Positions 12,612 through 23,695 of a stretch of 64,000 nucleotides of DNA are shown one piece after another. Source of the stretch: Labyrinthula sp. Ha. Lineage: Eukaryota; Sar; Bigyra; Labyrinthulida; Labyrinthulaceae. The translations under genes were made by a program, and so were the position numbers. A model generated the notes under the pieces. The model was not told where the DNA came from, did not search any database, and worked only from the letters and a program-made list of their open reading frames with translations. The stretch spans positions 434,001 through 498,000 of the forward strand of contig JAALGZ010000025.1 in assembly GCA_015227615.1 (NCBI GenBank). The letters run 5' to 3'. Every line of letters starts with the position of its first letter. Position 1 is the stretch's first letter.

Positions 12612-15600
12612 ATGGATCCAATATCCATTGCACGAAAGGCCAAATCAGCATTTGAAGAAAAATCCTATGAAGAATGCATCCAACTAGCAAACTTTGCAAT
12701 AAGTTCTCGTAAGCTATCTTCATCTGATTCTATTTTCTTAACTATTCTGTTATCGAAATGCTATATAGAGCTAAAAGACTATACAAATGGAGAATCAACG
12801 CTCAAGAGTATCCTCAAAGAAAAACCTGAACATATGCCTTCAATAACACTTCTAATATCTGTCTACAAAATTTCTAATAATACAAAAGGTCTCCTTCCAT
12901 TAGTTTCTATGCAACTTTCTATTTTAAATAAGAAAAAAAACTATAAGAGGTTGACCGAAGAACTTAACTCATTATTTGAATATGTAAAAAAAAAATCTTC
13001 CTTTCACAAAAAAGTTTTTGAAGTTTTATTTCTGTATAGAAAAAGTATAAACAAAGGTATTCTGCAACAGTCAAAACATATTCTTATCACATTTTCTCCA
13101 GATGGTGAACCTGCTAGTGTTCTCGAAGATTTCTTAACAACTGTGATTGAATTTGTAAGCACTTTTCCTGAGTTTGCTGTTAATGAACTTCTTTTCAATT
13201 TCCTTAAAGTATTTGAAAAAAATTGTTTTATATCTATGAAATGTTTTAATCCATCAAAATCAATTGCATTTTTACTCGAAGTATTTGAAAATGAAGATTT
13301 TAATTCTTTTCCAAACATCTGGATTACTCTTTTAATATCTCTAATCCTATTCTTGAGTTATTTCAACTCCGCAGAAAATTATTCTTCCAAAGTTAAAAAT
13401 CTACTCCAAAAATTTGGTACTGTTTTAAGCGAGAATTCTTTTACTTTAACATTAGTTCACTGTCATGAAGCACTAAAATCACTCTCCTCAACTTCTTTGG
13501 ATAATTTATTACTTCATTTTTCCAAAGCAAGAAAAAGTTTAGAAGAAATAGGTTCGCAAAATATTGTTTGGATGAGTGAACTTGAAAATTTTAATGAGGC
13601 TGCAAATAAAACAAAGAAGAAAAAAGTTTCAAAAGTTCTAGGTGCAAGTGTTTTGCACACGCAAAAAAAACAAGAACGAACATTAAGCTTATTAAAGGAT
13701 CTCTTTGCACAATAAAACTTCATTTTTCAAACTGTGAAATTTATTGATGTACTATATTTTAAGACATCTACATTTGAACCACCAGAGCTTGATGAAGAAC
13801 TTTCTTCACTTCTCTTTATTGATTCTCTTATATATTCTACAAAATTTTGGTTTGCTTACAAGAACTTTCATTCAGACTTTGCCAATGAAGCGAAGAGAAA
13901 ATTGGCTTTGACAAAAACGAAAACATTTAGATATATACTAGACAAAACTAGCTCAGAACTACAAGTAATCTTCAAAAATAATTCTTTTGAAAATTTACTT
14001 GGTTTGGAAAAAGTTCAACTTATTTTATCTCTCGCTGAAGTTTGTGGTTTCTCATCTACAGAATCTGAACTTTGTCTAATTAAGAAACTTAATCTATCAG
14101 AAAAATATTTAGAAATATCTGGAGTTGGAAAACTTTTGCTGTTACTAAAAATTAAAGAAGGAAATTATGCTGAACTTGCTCTCCATGAAACCCAGGATCT
14201 GAAGAGGTATGTTGAAGATGGAAACAGTTGGTTGTTATTGTATAAACTTAATCCCAAGGTATTTAGCTCAAGAGAAATTATGGAATCTGCTCTTTCGTAT
14301 CCACTAAACTATGAAATCCTTTCTCTTATTCTGGAAAATGAGGAAGAATTTGAAAGCAAGAAAATCAAAAATTGCTTTGAGAATGTTTTAGGAAGAGTAA
14401 AAAATCTTCAACAATATAACAAGAAAGAAACAATCTTTGACTCTGTTGTTCTAGGTAGAATCTATCCTCTATGTCTTTTGATTCTAGGAAGATTAGCTCT
14501 TCTAAATGGGATAAAAAGTATGAATAATATGGAAGATGCTGAAAATATACTGCAACAAAATATAGGTGGATTTAAGACGGACGAACATTTAAATATTTCA
14601 AACCTGTTGACACTTGCAGATGTCTATGTTTTGAATCAAAAATACGAATCTGCTGCAAAAACCTTTGAGAAGTTATTAAATTTGCCTCTTAAGCAAATAG
14701 AAGAAAATTACGCAAAATACAGATTAGCAAGAACTAATGTAACCCTTGGAAAATACTCAACAGCGCTTTCATGGTTTTCGCTGATTTCGCAAGGATTTAA
14801 TCATCCAACAGTGTTGAATAATAAAGCGCACTTGATTTACTCTTGTATCAAATCAAACCAAAATTTGGGAAATTATCCTTCTGCATTCAGACTTGGAGAA
14901 AAGTTAAAGAAACAAAGTGAATGGAGATTTTCATGGCTTGTGGATCCTCTTCAAATACCAGGTCATGAAGATGGATTAGAGTATGAGTTAGATCATTGTT
15001 CCCAAAATTTGATATCAGGTGAATTTAACAAAGGGCATGAAAATGCGATGAAAAGTTTTTCAGAGAACAAAGATAATTTCTATGTTTCAAATTATTTTTC
15101 TTTATTTTCGATTTTGAAAAAGGAAGAAGTTGATGAAGGAATTCAGTTAAGTTTGTTAGTTTACTTGAATACTCTGAATCAAGGAAAAATAAGCTCTAGT
15201 ATACCATATGCGAATTTAATAAACCTTTTATATTTTTTGGTTCATTGGAAAGTTTCAAGTCGTTTTAGAGAGGATGTGGATTATCTTTGTGTTGAACTAT
15301 TTGAAGCTGCTCAATCGAGTCCAGAAAAAGTTCCTAGTCATTTATGGTATTTCAATGCTGTTCTCAAAACAAAACAAAAAGATGAAGAAAGTATTTCAAC
15401 TATTTTTCAAAGTCTTATTCTTGCTATTGAACTTCTTTCATTTGGGATTGTATCTAAAAACATTAATTTAGAAACCAAGATACTCTCTGCGTTCGAATAT
15501 AAGATTTGTATACATTTCTTATCCTCCTCTTTATCTCAATTGGAAACTTTGGAAAGTTTTTCTACGGAGGAATTTAAGCTGAGTTTATTTCGTGCAATGT

Positions 15601-15854
15601 TTAAATCTTGTTTTATTCTGGAAAAGTATCATGAATTTTATAACTCTACTGATCATGAACTTCTTTTTGATTTATCTAATGCAAAATTACTTGTACAGAA
15701 AAAACTTGGGATTAATGTCAAATTGATATCGAATAGAGAGACAGAATTTATTAAGCAAGAACCAAAACTGAAAGAAAATTGGAGAATATTATATTTAAAG
15801 AAATACAAATTGTATCCCTGGTTACTTGAAAGTTTCCCAGCTCCTGAAACATGA
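12612..15854 (+). CDS. Large TPR protein, tentatively Ski3/TTC37-like, split by one in-frame TAA
   Basis: Two long open stretches lie in the same frame, 12612-13715 (367 codons from ATG) and 13716-15854, separated only by TAA at 13713-13715. The second has no ATG for about 180 codons, so it most likely belongs to the first. Together they encode about 1080 residues of helical TPR-like repeats, such as IARKAKSAFEEKSYEECIQL near the N-terminus and ADVYVLNQKYESAAKTFEKL in the second part. The order of N-terminal TPRs followed by a helical segment resembles Ski3/TTC37, scaffold of the Ski complex that feeds RNA to the exosome, but I saw no unique signature. GT-AG introns of 129 nt (13635-13763) or 138 nt (13626-13763) would remove the stop in frame, but both are much longer than every other intron here. 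A TGA ends the gene. Confidence 0.55.
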
Positions 15855-15962
15855 TATTTGCATAGGTAATAAACAAGGTGTTACACAACTTCAGGCAATA
15901 GAGCTACTTATGAACAGTTTGAACGACACATTTTAATAGTACATCAGAATTTTTTCTTTTCT

Positions 15963-16460
15963 TCACGCAGTTGTCGATGTCGAAGAAAACCGTGATGTTA
16001 ACTTCTTTAACGTGCCCATCTTCTTTGATACAGACCCGTTCCTACTCGAAGGAGATATCCGAATCCCTTGAAAGCGCAATGCAGGTAAACAGGTGAGAAG
16101 TTTTCTTGTCTTTGAGGTAAACCTCCCGGTTTCGTTTGGATTGTTCCCGACCTGCAGTCTTGAATCCTCCTTCTGCTTCATCAAACCCGCAACCTCTTCT
16201 TCAAGCCCAACACCTTCAAGCAAGGCTCGCATCTCATGCAAAGTTTCTTTAACTTTCATCCCCTGGTGAAGATTTTCCAAAACTTCTCTTTTCAATGTAC
16301 TCTTTGCCACTTGTCCCGACTGCTCCCAGTTGAAAACATTCTTTTGAAGCAACCTCCGTCTCCAAGGTGGTAGACCTTCCAACTCTTCTTCAATCTTCAA
16401 AGCTTCCGCTCGTTTTCTTCCAAAATTTAAACTATTTTCTATTTTTCTTTCAATTTGCAT
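15963..16460 (-). CDS. Small basic helical protein, function unknown
   Basis: 165 residues, single exon as read, ATG at 16460, TGA at 15963. The first 95 residues are charged and helical and contain LPPWRRRLLQKN near residue 30. This resembles the short P-x-W-K/R-R-x-L-L motif of some actin- or phosphatase-binding proteins, a resemblance only. The last 60 residues (from RLQVGNNP) are Ser/Thr/Lys-rich and look less protein-like. Removing a 29-nt GT-AG segment after RLQ would instead give a shorter tail ending SDISFE, but that segment starts GTCGGG, unlike other introns here. GC content is higher than in neighbouring genes. It lies tail-to-tail with the TPR gene, 108 nt away. Confidence 0.5.
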   Translation of the reverse strand: MQIERKIENSLNFGRKRAEALKIEEELEGLPPWRRRLLQKNVFNWEQSGQVAKSTLKREVLENLHQGMKVKETLHEMRALLEGVGLEEEVAGLMKQKEDSRLQVGNNPNETGRFTSKTRKLLTCLPALRFQGIRISPSSRNGSVSKKMGTLKKLTSRFSSTSTTA

Positions 16461-19097
16461 TCTTTTATTGTTTGTAAACGGATAATAAGCGTTGTTTTGT
16501 TTTGTAATTTTCCGGCAGCTCCGTTTTGCCGGGCTAAAGTCGGCGAAATATTCAACAAGCGGAGAAACTAGTTAATGAAATGTTGCATAAATATACAATC
16601 AATGTACAGTAGTAAACATAGAGTTAAAGTACGATTGTTGAATAATGTTAACTCAAAGGTGGTACGCCATTCTAGTGTTAAGAGTGAAATAATCACTCAA
16701 GCAATATAAAGAAAACCCGCTTTGTTTGACTGGTTGATTGCTAGTAATATATATGGTAAAACTTTATAGATGCAAAACATTTTTTATAAGAAAAGAAGAA
16801 CAATTCTATTCTTGTCTCGAAGATTTTTTGTATTTTGGCTGAGATAAGGGAGAGTTTTTTGTTTTATTGAGACAAGAATCTTAAATTGTTTTTCGAGAGA
16901 TGTCTCGTTAAATAATAACTTCGGGAAGTTTTATGTACCTTTTGGACAGTGTCTACTTTAATAGATATATAGTAGAAAATACCCGTCAGAAGTTTACTAG
17001 AAATTTCTGGGAATAAGAGAAAAGTATTGTTTTCAGAATAATATGTATGGAAAAATAGGAGAAATTTCTACAAATAAAAAGAAAAAAAGAATTCTTTTGA
17101 AAGGAATATCTTTTGTCTAAGATCAATACGATATCAACACAGGTTTGAGGGGAAATTGGTAGGTATGAATGAGAAGAAATTTTCAAAGATATTGCTAGTA
17201 TGGGTTTCAAACTCCTGAAAAGAAGAGGTGTCATGAAAAATGTTTTGTTTTCTGTAATGAGAACCCAAGTGTACTCAGTCTTGAACAGTTTTCTGCAAAA
17301 AAATAGTTTTCACCCAGAGTCTCCTTGTGACTCTTTTAGGCTAAACCCAAAAGAGGCACTAATAGGTCATTAACGAAAAAACAAAGGAGGCAACCTAAAA
17401 ACCTAACTACCATATCCTTTGAGATTTTTTTTATGTTCTTTAATAGCACGAACCATTACAAATTGATCAGCCCTTAACTTCAATGAGCTCATTTCGCAAT
17501 GCTCCATAAAGAGCATTGACCTTTTAGGTTGTTCCCGTGGAACGTTGAATTCATTTTATGGCTGGGAAACAGTTATTGTTAATACTTTCTACAAAGGTCT
17601 CTTTCCCTTGATCTCGTTCGTTTGAGAACTTGTTTTCAGATTGACAAATGTTCTAACTGAGAAAAATACCTTTAAAATTGCCACAAGGTAATCGCATGAA
17701 CTACGTTAGACCGAGGGTGTCATTTGCAGGTTTCTTTTGTTTCCCATAACATTTGTTCTTTCAGCTTTTCACCTTCAAACTTAAATTGTTATATTTTGAG
17801 TAAGAAGAAAGTAATCTGCCTTATATTGACGATTAAAGACTCAAACCAAAATCTTGGGATCCCTATATCTTACTTTTATTCTTTTGTTGCAAAAGCTAGA
17901 ATAGAACGTCCAGAAAATGTATATCATGCAACAACACACATATAAATAGAGTATACGAAAAAGATGTTAACACTCATTGAAAAACAATATAAATCTCACG
18001 TATTCTATTATGCCTCTAGGGTCCGCTTTTTTTTGCACACTGTCAACCAAAAGCGAATTAAATAAAACGAAACAGCTTGGATTAGACAGTTTGACTGAAC
18101 CATGAACTTTAAGTAGCTCTATGGTATTTAACCGTGTGGGTTTATAGTAAGTAGCAATTCAAAAAGAAAGAGTGTTTAATGAATTATGCCATTATTACAA
18201 AGTATAACCTGATTCGGCTCATTGGTCTCGTAGCGAAAATGGAATTTTGAGCCCATTGACTCTGCTTATTCTCTTAAGAAAGTCCACCTACACTGTTTAC
18301 GAGAACTTTTTAATTAGTTTATCATTTAAGTAAGCAAACCCCTTTAAGCTCCATTTTCTAGTAAAGCAATCTTATTGTTATGGAATAAGATGTACTAAAT
18401 TCATATTTTCTTCAGTTAGATGCCATATATATATTCGACCACTCCTGAATCTACCAACCTTTGTATACCAACTCATCTTTCTTTTCAATACATACAAAAA
18501 TTACTTCTTCTTCTACAAAATCCTAATATTAGGTAAAATTCTGGAGCATTGATCAAATCCAGTAAAACTAACTGTGTAATGGATGGTAGATCACCTGTAC
18601 TATGAGACTTACTTAGCTCAGTAAAAAGTTATTGATTATAGCATCAAAGGTAGCAAAATCATTCAGATCTGTGTACTATTTTAAAAGTAACCGGTTGGGT
18701 GATGAATTCTGTGTTTTTAAAATAATATATCATTCCATTTCCCGAAATATCTATGAAAACGATGAGTATTTAGGGGTTCTACCTTATATGAACAAGATAA
18801 TAGCTGATAGCTTTGAAACAACTCAGAACATTTCCCTTGGTTCTAAAAAAGAACCCAACTTAGTTGAATCCAATGATAACTATGTTTTTTGTTAAGTCTC
18901 TGTTTCATTTTGTTTTGTTTCCTATTTTATTATATCCCAATGTCCAAAGTCATTTACATTCGACAATTAACCAAATAATACAAGAATAATCGGTTATAAG
19001 ACCAATGATAAAGCTATCTCAATATGACATTACCCTGCATCCTAGCAAGAATAACCCGTCATTCTTTACAGAGCAAGTGAACGAGAAATCTTATCCA
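16461..19097. other. Intergenic region with promoter-proximal motifs, no gene
   Basis: The first 60 bases upstream of the small minus-strand gene hold CG-rich words (TTTTCCGG, GCCGGG, TCGGCGAAA) that stand out from the AT-rich surroundings and loosely resemble E2F-type sites. An inverted repeat lies at 16802-16888. From 17 to 19 kb only short open stretches occur. The one at 18632-18895 begins with TTG. An in-frame ATG at 19005 would extend the SDR gene, but its duplicate lacks this extension. Confidence 0.5.
16802..16888. repeat. Inverted repeat with TCTCGA words
   Basis: ATTCTTGTCTC at 16808-16818 faces its exact complement GAGACAAGAAT at 16869-16879, and the match continues imperfectly to CAATT at both outer ends. 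Two further CGAGA/TCTCG words follow (16893-16907). It could form a hairpin or be a pair of binding sites. It lies about 350-450 nt upstream of the minus-strand gene that starts at 16460. Confidence 0.5.
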
Positions 19098-20087
19098 ATG
19101 GTTAAATTCTCCGTGGATCAAATACCCGCTTTAGCAGGAATTAACTTTGTGGTTACCGGTGCTAATGTAGGGCTTGGATATGAAACTTGTTATCAGATAG
19201 CAAAGAAGGGAGGCAACATATTCATGTGTTTCAGAAATAAAGAAAAAAGTAAAAAAGCAGCTGAAACCATTTCGCAACTTGTGAAAGAAAATGGAGGAGC
19301 ATTTTATGAAGTTATTTTGGATCTTGGTTCTTTGGAGTCTGTGAAAGAAGCTGCTGAAGATATTTTGTCAAAGAATGTTGAGATTGATTGTTTGATCAAC
19401 AATGCAGGAGTGATGATGTGTCCAAAAGGAGAAACAGAGGATGGTTTTGAAACTCAATTTGGAACTAATCATCTTGGACACTTTGCTTTTACTTCATATT
19501 TATATCCGAATATTGCGGAAGCAGCAAAAAAGAATCCAGAAAAGGATTACAGAATAGTTAATTTAACAAGTAGTTTGCACAAAGGAGGTCCTAAAGAAGG
19601 AATTTTGTTTGATGACTTGAAGTGGGAGAAGAATAAATATACACCAACTTTGGCGTATGGTCACAGTAAGTTCGCAAACGTTGTTTTCACTCAAGAATTA
19701 TGCGACAGAGTTGGTGAAAATGAGGCTTTGAAAAACTTATACGTGAATTGTGTTCATCCTGGAATTGTAGTAACAGATCTTGTAAGACATGTTGAGAAAC
19801 AATATTTTATGGGAAAATATTTAGTTGCAATTTTTCGTAAGCTAAGAGGCTCTATGAATGTTCATGATGGAGCTTTAACTCAACTTGTATGTTTTCTAGT
19901 TTGTTCTTATTTTTAGTATTGCGCAACTTCTCCAGAAATTGTAAAAGAAGAATATAAAGGAAAATATTTCATTCCTATTGCAGAATTATCTCCATTAGAT
20001 AAACAAGCACCAAGAATAACAAAAGATATGCAGGTTAAATTATGGGAAGTTAGTGAAGAAATGACGAATACAAAGTTTGACATTTAG
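19098..20087 (+). CDS. Short-chain dehydrogenase/reductase, copy A
   Basis: NAD(P)-dependent oxidoreductase of the retinol dehydrogenase/WWOX-like SDR group, 319 residues. Exons 19098-19886 and 19917-20087 flank a 30-nt intron (GTATGTTTTC ... TTTTTAG). Visible hallmarks are the cofactor loop TGANVGLG (residues 20-27), the structural NNAGVM motif, and catalytic Ser-Tyr-Lys in NLTSS and YGHSK. The start was placed at MVKFSVDQIP because the inverted duplicate begins there and the family commonly has a similar IPxLxGK lead-in. An ATG at 19005 would add 31 residues without homology. The substrate is unknown. The duplicate lies tail-to-tail 82 nt away, and both copies span exactly 990 bases with the same intron. 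Confidence 0.9.
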
Positions 20088-20169
20088 GTTGGTATTTAGA
20101 AAACCTTTCTTTTGATTTTTAATATTAGAGATTTTAAATATTAATACATTTGAAAATTTTTACTACAAG

Positions 20170-21159
20170 TTATATTTGGAAAGTAGTCTGTGTCAATTTC
20201 TCGCTTATTTCCCACAACTTTTTCTGCATCTCTTTTGTTATCTTAGGGGCAGTAGGATCCAATGGAGATAACTTAGCAATAGGAATAAAATATTTTCCTT
20301 TATATCCTTCTTTTACAATTTCTGGAGAAGTTGCGCAATACTAAAAATAAGAACAAACTAGAAAACATACAAGTTGAGTTAAAGCTCCATCATGAACATT
20401 AATTGCACCTTTTAGTTTTTTGAAAATAAAAAGAATCACGCCACCCATAATATACTGCTTTCTCACATGTCTAGTTAAATCTGTATCTACAAATCCAGGA
20501 TGAACACAATTCACGTATAAGTTTTTCAAAGCCTCATTTTCACCAACTCTGTCGCATAACTCTTGAGTGAAAACAACGTTTGCAAATTTACTATGACCAT
20601 AGGCTAAAGTTGGTGTATATTTATTCTTCTCCCACTTCAAGTCATCAAACAAAATTCCTTCTTTAGGACCTCCTTTGTGCAAACTACTTGTTAAATTAAC
20701 TATTCTATAATCCTTTTCTGGATTCTTTTTTGCTGCTTCCGCAATATTCTGATATAAATATGAAGTAAAAGCAAAGTGTCCAAGATGATTAGTTCCAAAT
20801 TGAGTTTCAAAACCATCCTCTGTTTCTCCTTTTGGACACATCATCACTCCTGCATTGTTGATCAAACAATCAATCTCAACATTCTTTGACAAAATATCTT
20901 CAGCAGCTTCTTTCACAGACTTCAAAGAAGCAAGATCCAAAATAACTTCATAAAATGTTCCTCCATTTTCTTTTACAAGCTGCGAAATTGTATCAGCTGC
21001 TTTTTGACTTTTTTCTTTGTTTCTGAAACACATGAATATGTTGCCTCCCTTCTTTGCTATCTGATAACAAGTTTCATATCCAAGCCCTACATTAGCACCA
21101 GTAACCACAAAGTTCTTTCCTGCTAAAGCGGGTATTTGATCCACGGAGAATTTAACCAT
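20170..21159 (-). CDS. Short-chain dehydrogenase/reductase, copy B
   Basis: Near-identical inverted duplicate of the gene at 19098-20087, 319 residues. Exon 1 is 20371-21159 and exon 2 is 20170-20340. The 30-nt intron at 20341-20370 is base-for-base the same as in copy A. TGANVGLG, NNAG and YGHSK are all kept. Differences cluster in the substrate-side C-terminal region: PGFVDTDLTRHV against PGIVVTDLVRHV, and GVILFIFKKLKGAINV against KYLVAIFRKLRGSMNV. That may mean altered substrate preference (inference). The last exon also diverges, ending TTFQI instead of TKFDI. Confidence 0.9.
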
Positions 21160-21602
21160 TTCCTTATCTTTTTTTATCTTTTGCGAATTATCCTTGTGCC
21201 TAGAATTTGTCCGGTAAGAAATAGAGACGATTCATTTGCTTATTCCGACCAATGAAATGAAGAGAAAATATCGAAATCTTAGAATTGAATAAAGTTTAAT
21301 GATAAACAAAGAAGTACTGTGTTTTATGATAGATTTATTTGCTTCTTATCCTCTGTATCATTGAATAAAAGAATTATAAGTAGTTGCTTTTGGCACTGTT
21401 CTCTTAAATGAGTTGTGCAAAACAAATTTAGAACAAACACATAGATGATATAATTTATTGGTTAAACATTTTGATCTTAGTTCACTAATAGAAAAAATTT
21501 TGTAGTAAAAGTATAATTAAAGAATAAATTTAAAAAGCTTGATAAAGAATATGTTCAAGTGAACCAAATTTTTTGATTTGGTTTATCAGCCACTTTAGTC
21601 CT
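21160..21602. other. Intergenic spacer between SDR copy B and copine
   Basis: AT-rich, about 440 bases, no open reading frame of note. It should contain the 5' region of SDR copy B and the 3' end of the copine gene. No ATTTTGGGCAATT motif is present. Confidence 0.5.
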
Positions 21603-23370
21603 TCAAACATACGCTGCTTTTGTCATGTCTTCAACAAGTTCATCCCCAGCTTCAACTGCAACAGGAAGATCTTGATGCTGTATTGCAGTTTTTGAAACAC
21701 CTCCTGCTAAATCTTCAGGTTTAATACCTTGATCAGCATAATACTGACTCAATTGCTCAGGAACTTCTTCCAAAACTTCTTTTGCTAGGTCCTCAAGACT
21801 TGATCCAGGTCCATCAAAATCAGAAAACGAAACAAACTGGACCAAATCACGTTTCAAAACTTCTCCAGCATTATTTGTTAAACTTCCATACTCTCCATCT
21901 TCGTCTCCATCAAGAATATGCATTCTTGTAAAATCTTCTGGACCTATACCAACAATCACAATACTTAATGGTGCATCATTTGCCTCAAATATTGCATCAA
22001 TAGTTTCATCCATATCATCATTTTGTCCATCAGTAAGTAAGAGAAGCACTGTATAAACTTGTGGATCCTCTTTTGCCAAACGAATTGCTTGACGAATAAT
22101 AGGAGCAAAATGAGTTGGTCCTGAAAAAGAAATCTTATCCAAGGCATTTAAGTAAGCTTCGTGTAAGCCTTCCAGATCAAGCACATTCGGATCATCTTCA
22201 TTAAAGTTACAAGGAAAGCATTCTCGCTTAATAGCTGGTAATGGATAGTTTGAAACAGCCCCAAATCCATAGAAAGGGATCAGTTTATCCGTATCATAAT
22301 CAAGAAGAATACTACCAACAGAAGATCTATACTTTATGAAAAAAAGAATATACATTGCTCGTTCATAAGGTGTTGAACCAGGTTTAGTAGGATTATTGTT
22401 ATCAGGAGAGTGCAAATTATGTCGACTGTTACTTCCTGTAAAATCAACTGCTATCATGCAGTTAACTTCCAAACCAACATTGAAAAATTCTGTTATTGAA
22501 TGTATTTCTTTCAACTCTGCTTTTAATATATTCGCCTTGCAATCCTAAGATCAACAAGAAAAAGTTAATCTTACCTTTAGTTGTTTTCCATTAGCGTTTT
22601 TAAAGCCAAACATTTGGCTTTCCTTTAGATCAGCTGAATCCAACTCAGCAACACCCATTTCAACTTTCTTTTTCGTATCATACAAATATATTCTAAGTTT
22701 CTTATCTTCTATCCGAACAAAATTCAGCTGTTGTCTTGCAAACTTACAGCTTACTCCTTTTACACTTTCACTTTCACAAACAACCTTTTCTTCATTATTT
22801 TCTTCAATGGATACAATTCTATAGTAAAGATTTGGGGTATAAGAAAATAATCGAAAGTTCTAGAAATAAAATCAAATCAACAAAATACTTTTGGTTTTGG
22901 AACTCCAGTTATTTCTAATTCCAAAGAAAACTCTCTTGCATCCTTTGGAAGTTCAACTCTACGTGTTAAGAACAAAAATTCAAATACGCTTGTACAATAA
23001 GTGTGCAGTTTTTTTTAGATGAGTTCATTACCTTTTCCATCTTCCTACCTCGAGATCCAACAACATCTGCTAGCACGAACTCCACTTCAGCAAGTTTGGA
23101 GTCTTTCATTAGATTTTCCTTGTCAAAAACCTCCACTTTCAAGTATTGTTTCTCCTCAAAAAAGTAATCAAACTTCACAGGAGTTTTCCAAATAGGATCA
23201 TTATCATTTGAAATTGGTTTCGAGACAAGAAATTCTTTGTAAACCACTTCATTTCCATTTATAGAAGTTCCGGTAAAAAGCTTAAAGTATGGGTCACTTT
23301 TACTCAATAAATCAGCATTGGGAAGATTCTTACAACTAAAGAATAGCTCAATTTTTGTTCCATTTCTCAT
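21603..23370 (-). CDS. Copine (two C2 domains plus copine-type von Willebrand A domain)
   Basis: Calcium-dependent phospholipid-binding protein, reconstructed here from four exons: 22988-23370, 22889-22958, 22575-22859 and 21603-22544. The introns are 29, 29 and 30 nt (all GTA...AG). The 559-residue product matches normal copine length. The first C2 domain (about 1-125) keeps SKSDPYFKLF and an NDNDPIW loop with calcium-binding Asp residues. The second C2 domain spans about 130-250. The copine vWA domain contains IAVDFTGSN (metal-site DxTxS) near residue 280, followed by YERAM and the FGFGA-type YGFGA segment. The first in-frame ATG is at 23370; the frame upstream lacks an ATG. Copines act at the plasma membrane and in trafficking in many eukaryotes. 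TGA stop. Confidence 0.93.
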
Positions 23371-23452
23371 TCTCACCTTGTTTTTGTATTTCTTAAACCT
23401 TAAACTGTTTCCTCTTGTTTTTATTTGCAGTTTCAAAACCAAAACTGCAAAA

Positions 23453-23550
23453 CCGGGATAATTTATCCTTTTTTCCCGGGTTTTTTTCCCGGTAGATTTC
23501 CTAATAAAACGAGACAAGACAACAACAGCTAAACTATCGTCTCGTTCTCG
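23453..23550. promoter_or_regulatory. CG-rich motif cluster upstream of copine
   Basis: Within the 325-base gap before the copine start, three CCGGG/CCCGG words each beside an A or T run (23453, 23475 and 23488) are followed by CGAGAC, GTCTCG and TTCTCG (23510-23550). The TTTTTTCCCGG form resembles E2F-type sites, and the TCTCG words match those at 16.8 kb and 35.4 kb. Function is inferred from position only. Confidence 0.35.
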
Positions 23551-23695
23551 TTATGGTAGTAAACCTCAGTTGTACAAAACTTGGAGGAAATATTTTATTA
23601 CTTTGTGAGAGCTAGAAAATAATAATACAGTAAAGTTTATGCAAATCTTTAAACTATTCTTACTAACTAGAGCTAAAAGACGCATTAAAAAGACA

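Larger units (their letters stand above)
19098..21159. repeat. Convergent inverted gene duplication (990-nt arms, 82-nt spacer)
   Basis: Arms 19098-20087 and 20170-21159 are equal in length and very similar along the whole coding region, including an identical intron. The flanking sequence outside the reading frames does not match, so only the genes, or the parts still under gene conversion, remain similar. The palindromic arrangement could give foldback RNA if either gene is read through. Confidence 0.85.

Noticed and set aside
16111-16150. 29-nt intron in the small gene at 15963-16460
   Set aside because: The candidate starts GTCGGG and lacks the A/T-rich body of all other introns here, so I kept the unspliced reading, though the C-terminus remains uncertain.
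18632-18895. 87-codon open stretch before the SDR pair
   Set aside because: Opens with TTG, no ATG near its start and no recognisable domain.
19005-19097. N-terminal extension of SDR copy A from an upstream ATG
   Set aside because: The duplicate gene starts at the equivalent of 19098, both genes are then exactly the same length, and the extra 31 residues have no SDR character.
23371-23517. N-terminal extension of copine
   Set aside because: The frame upstream of 23370 has no ATG (it opens with TTG) and encodes basic residues unlike a C2 domain.
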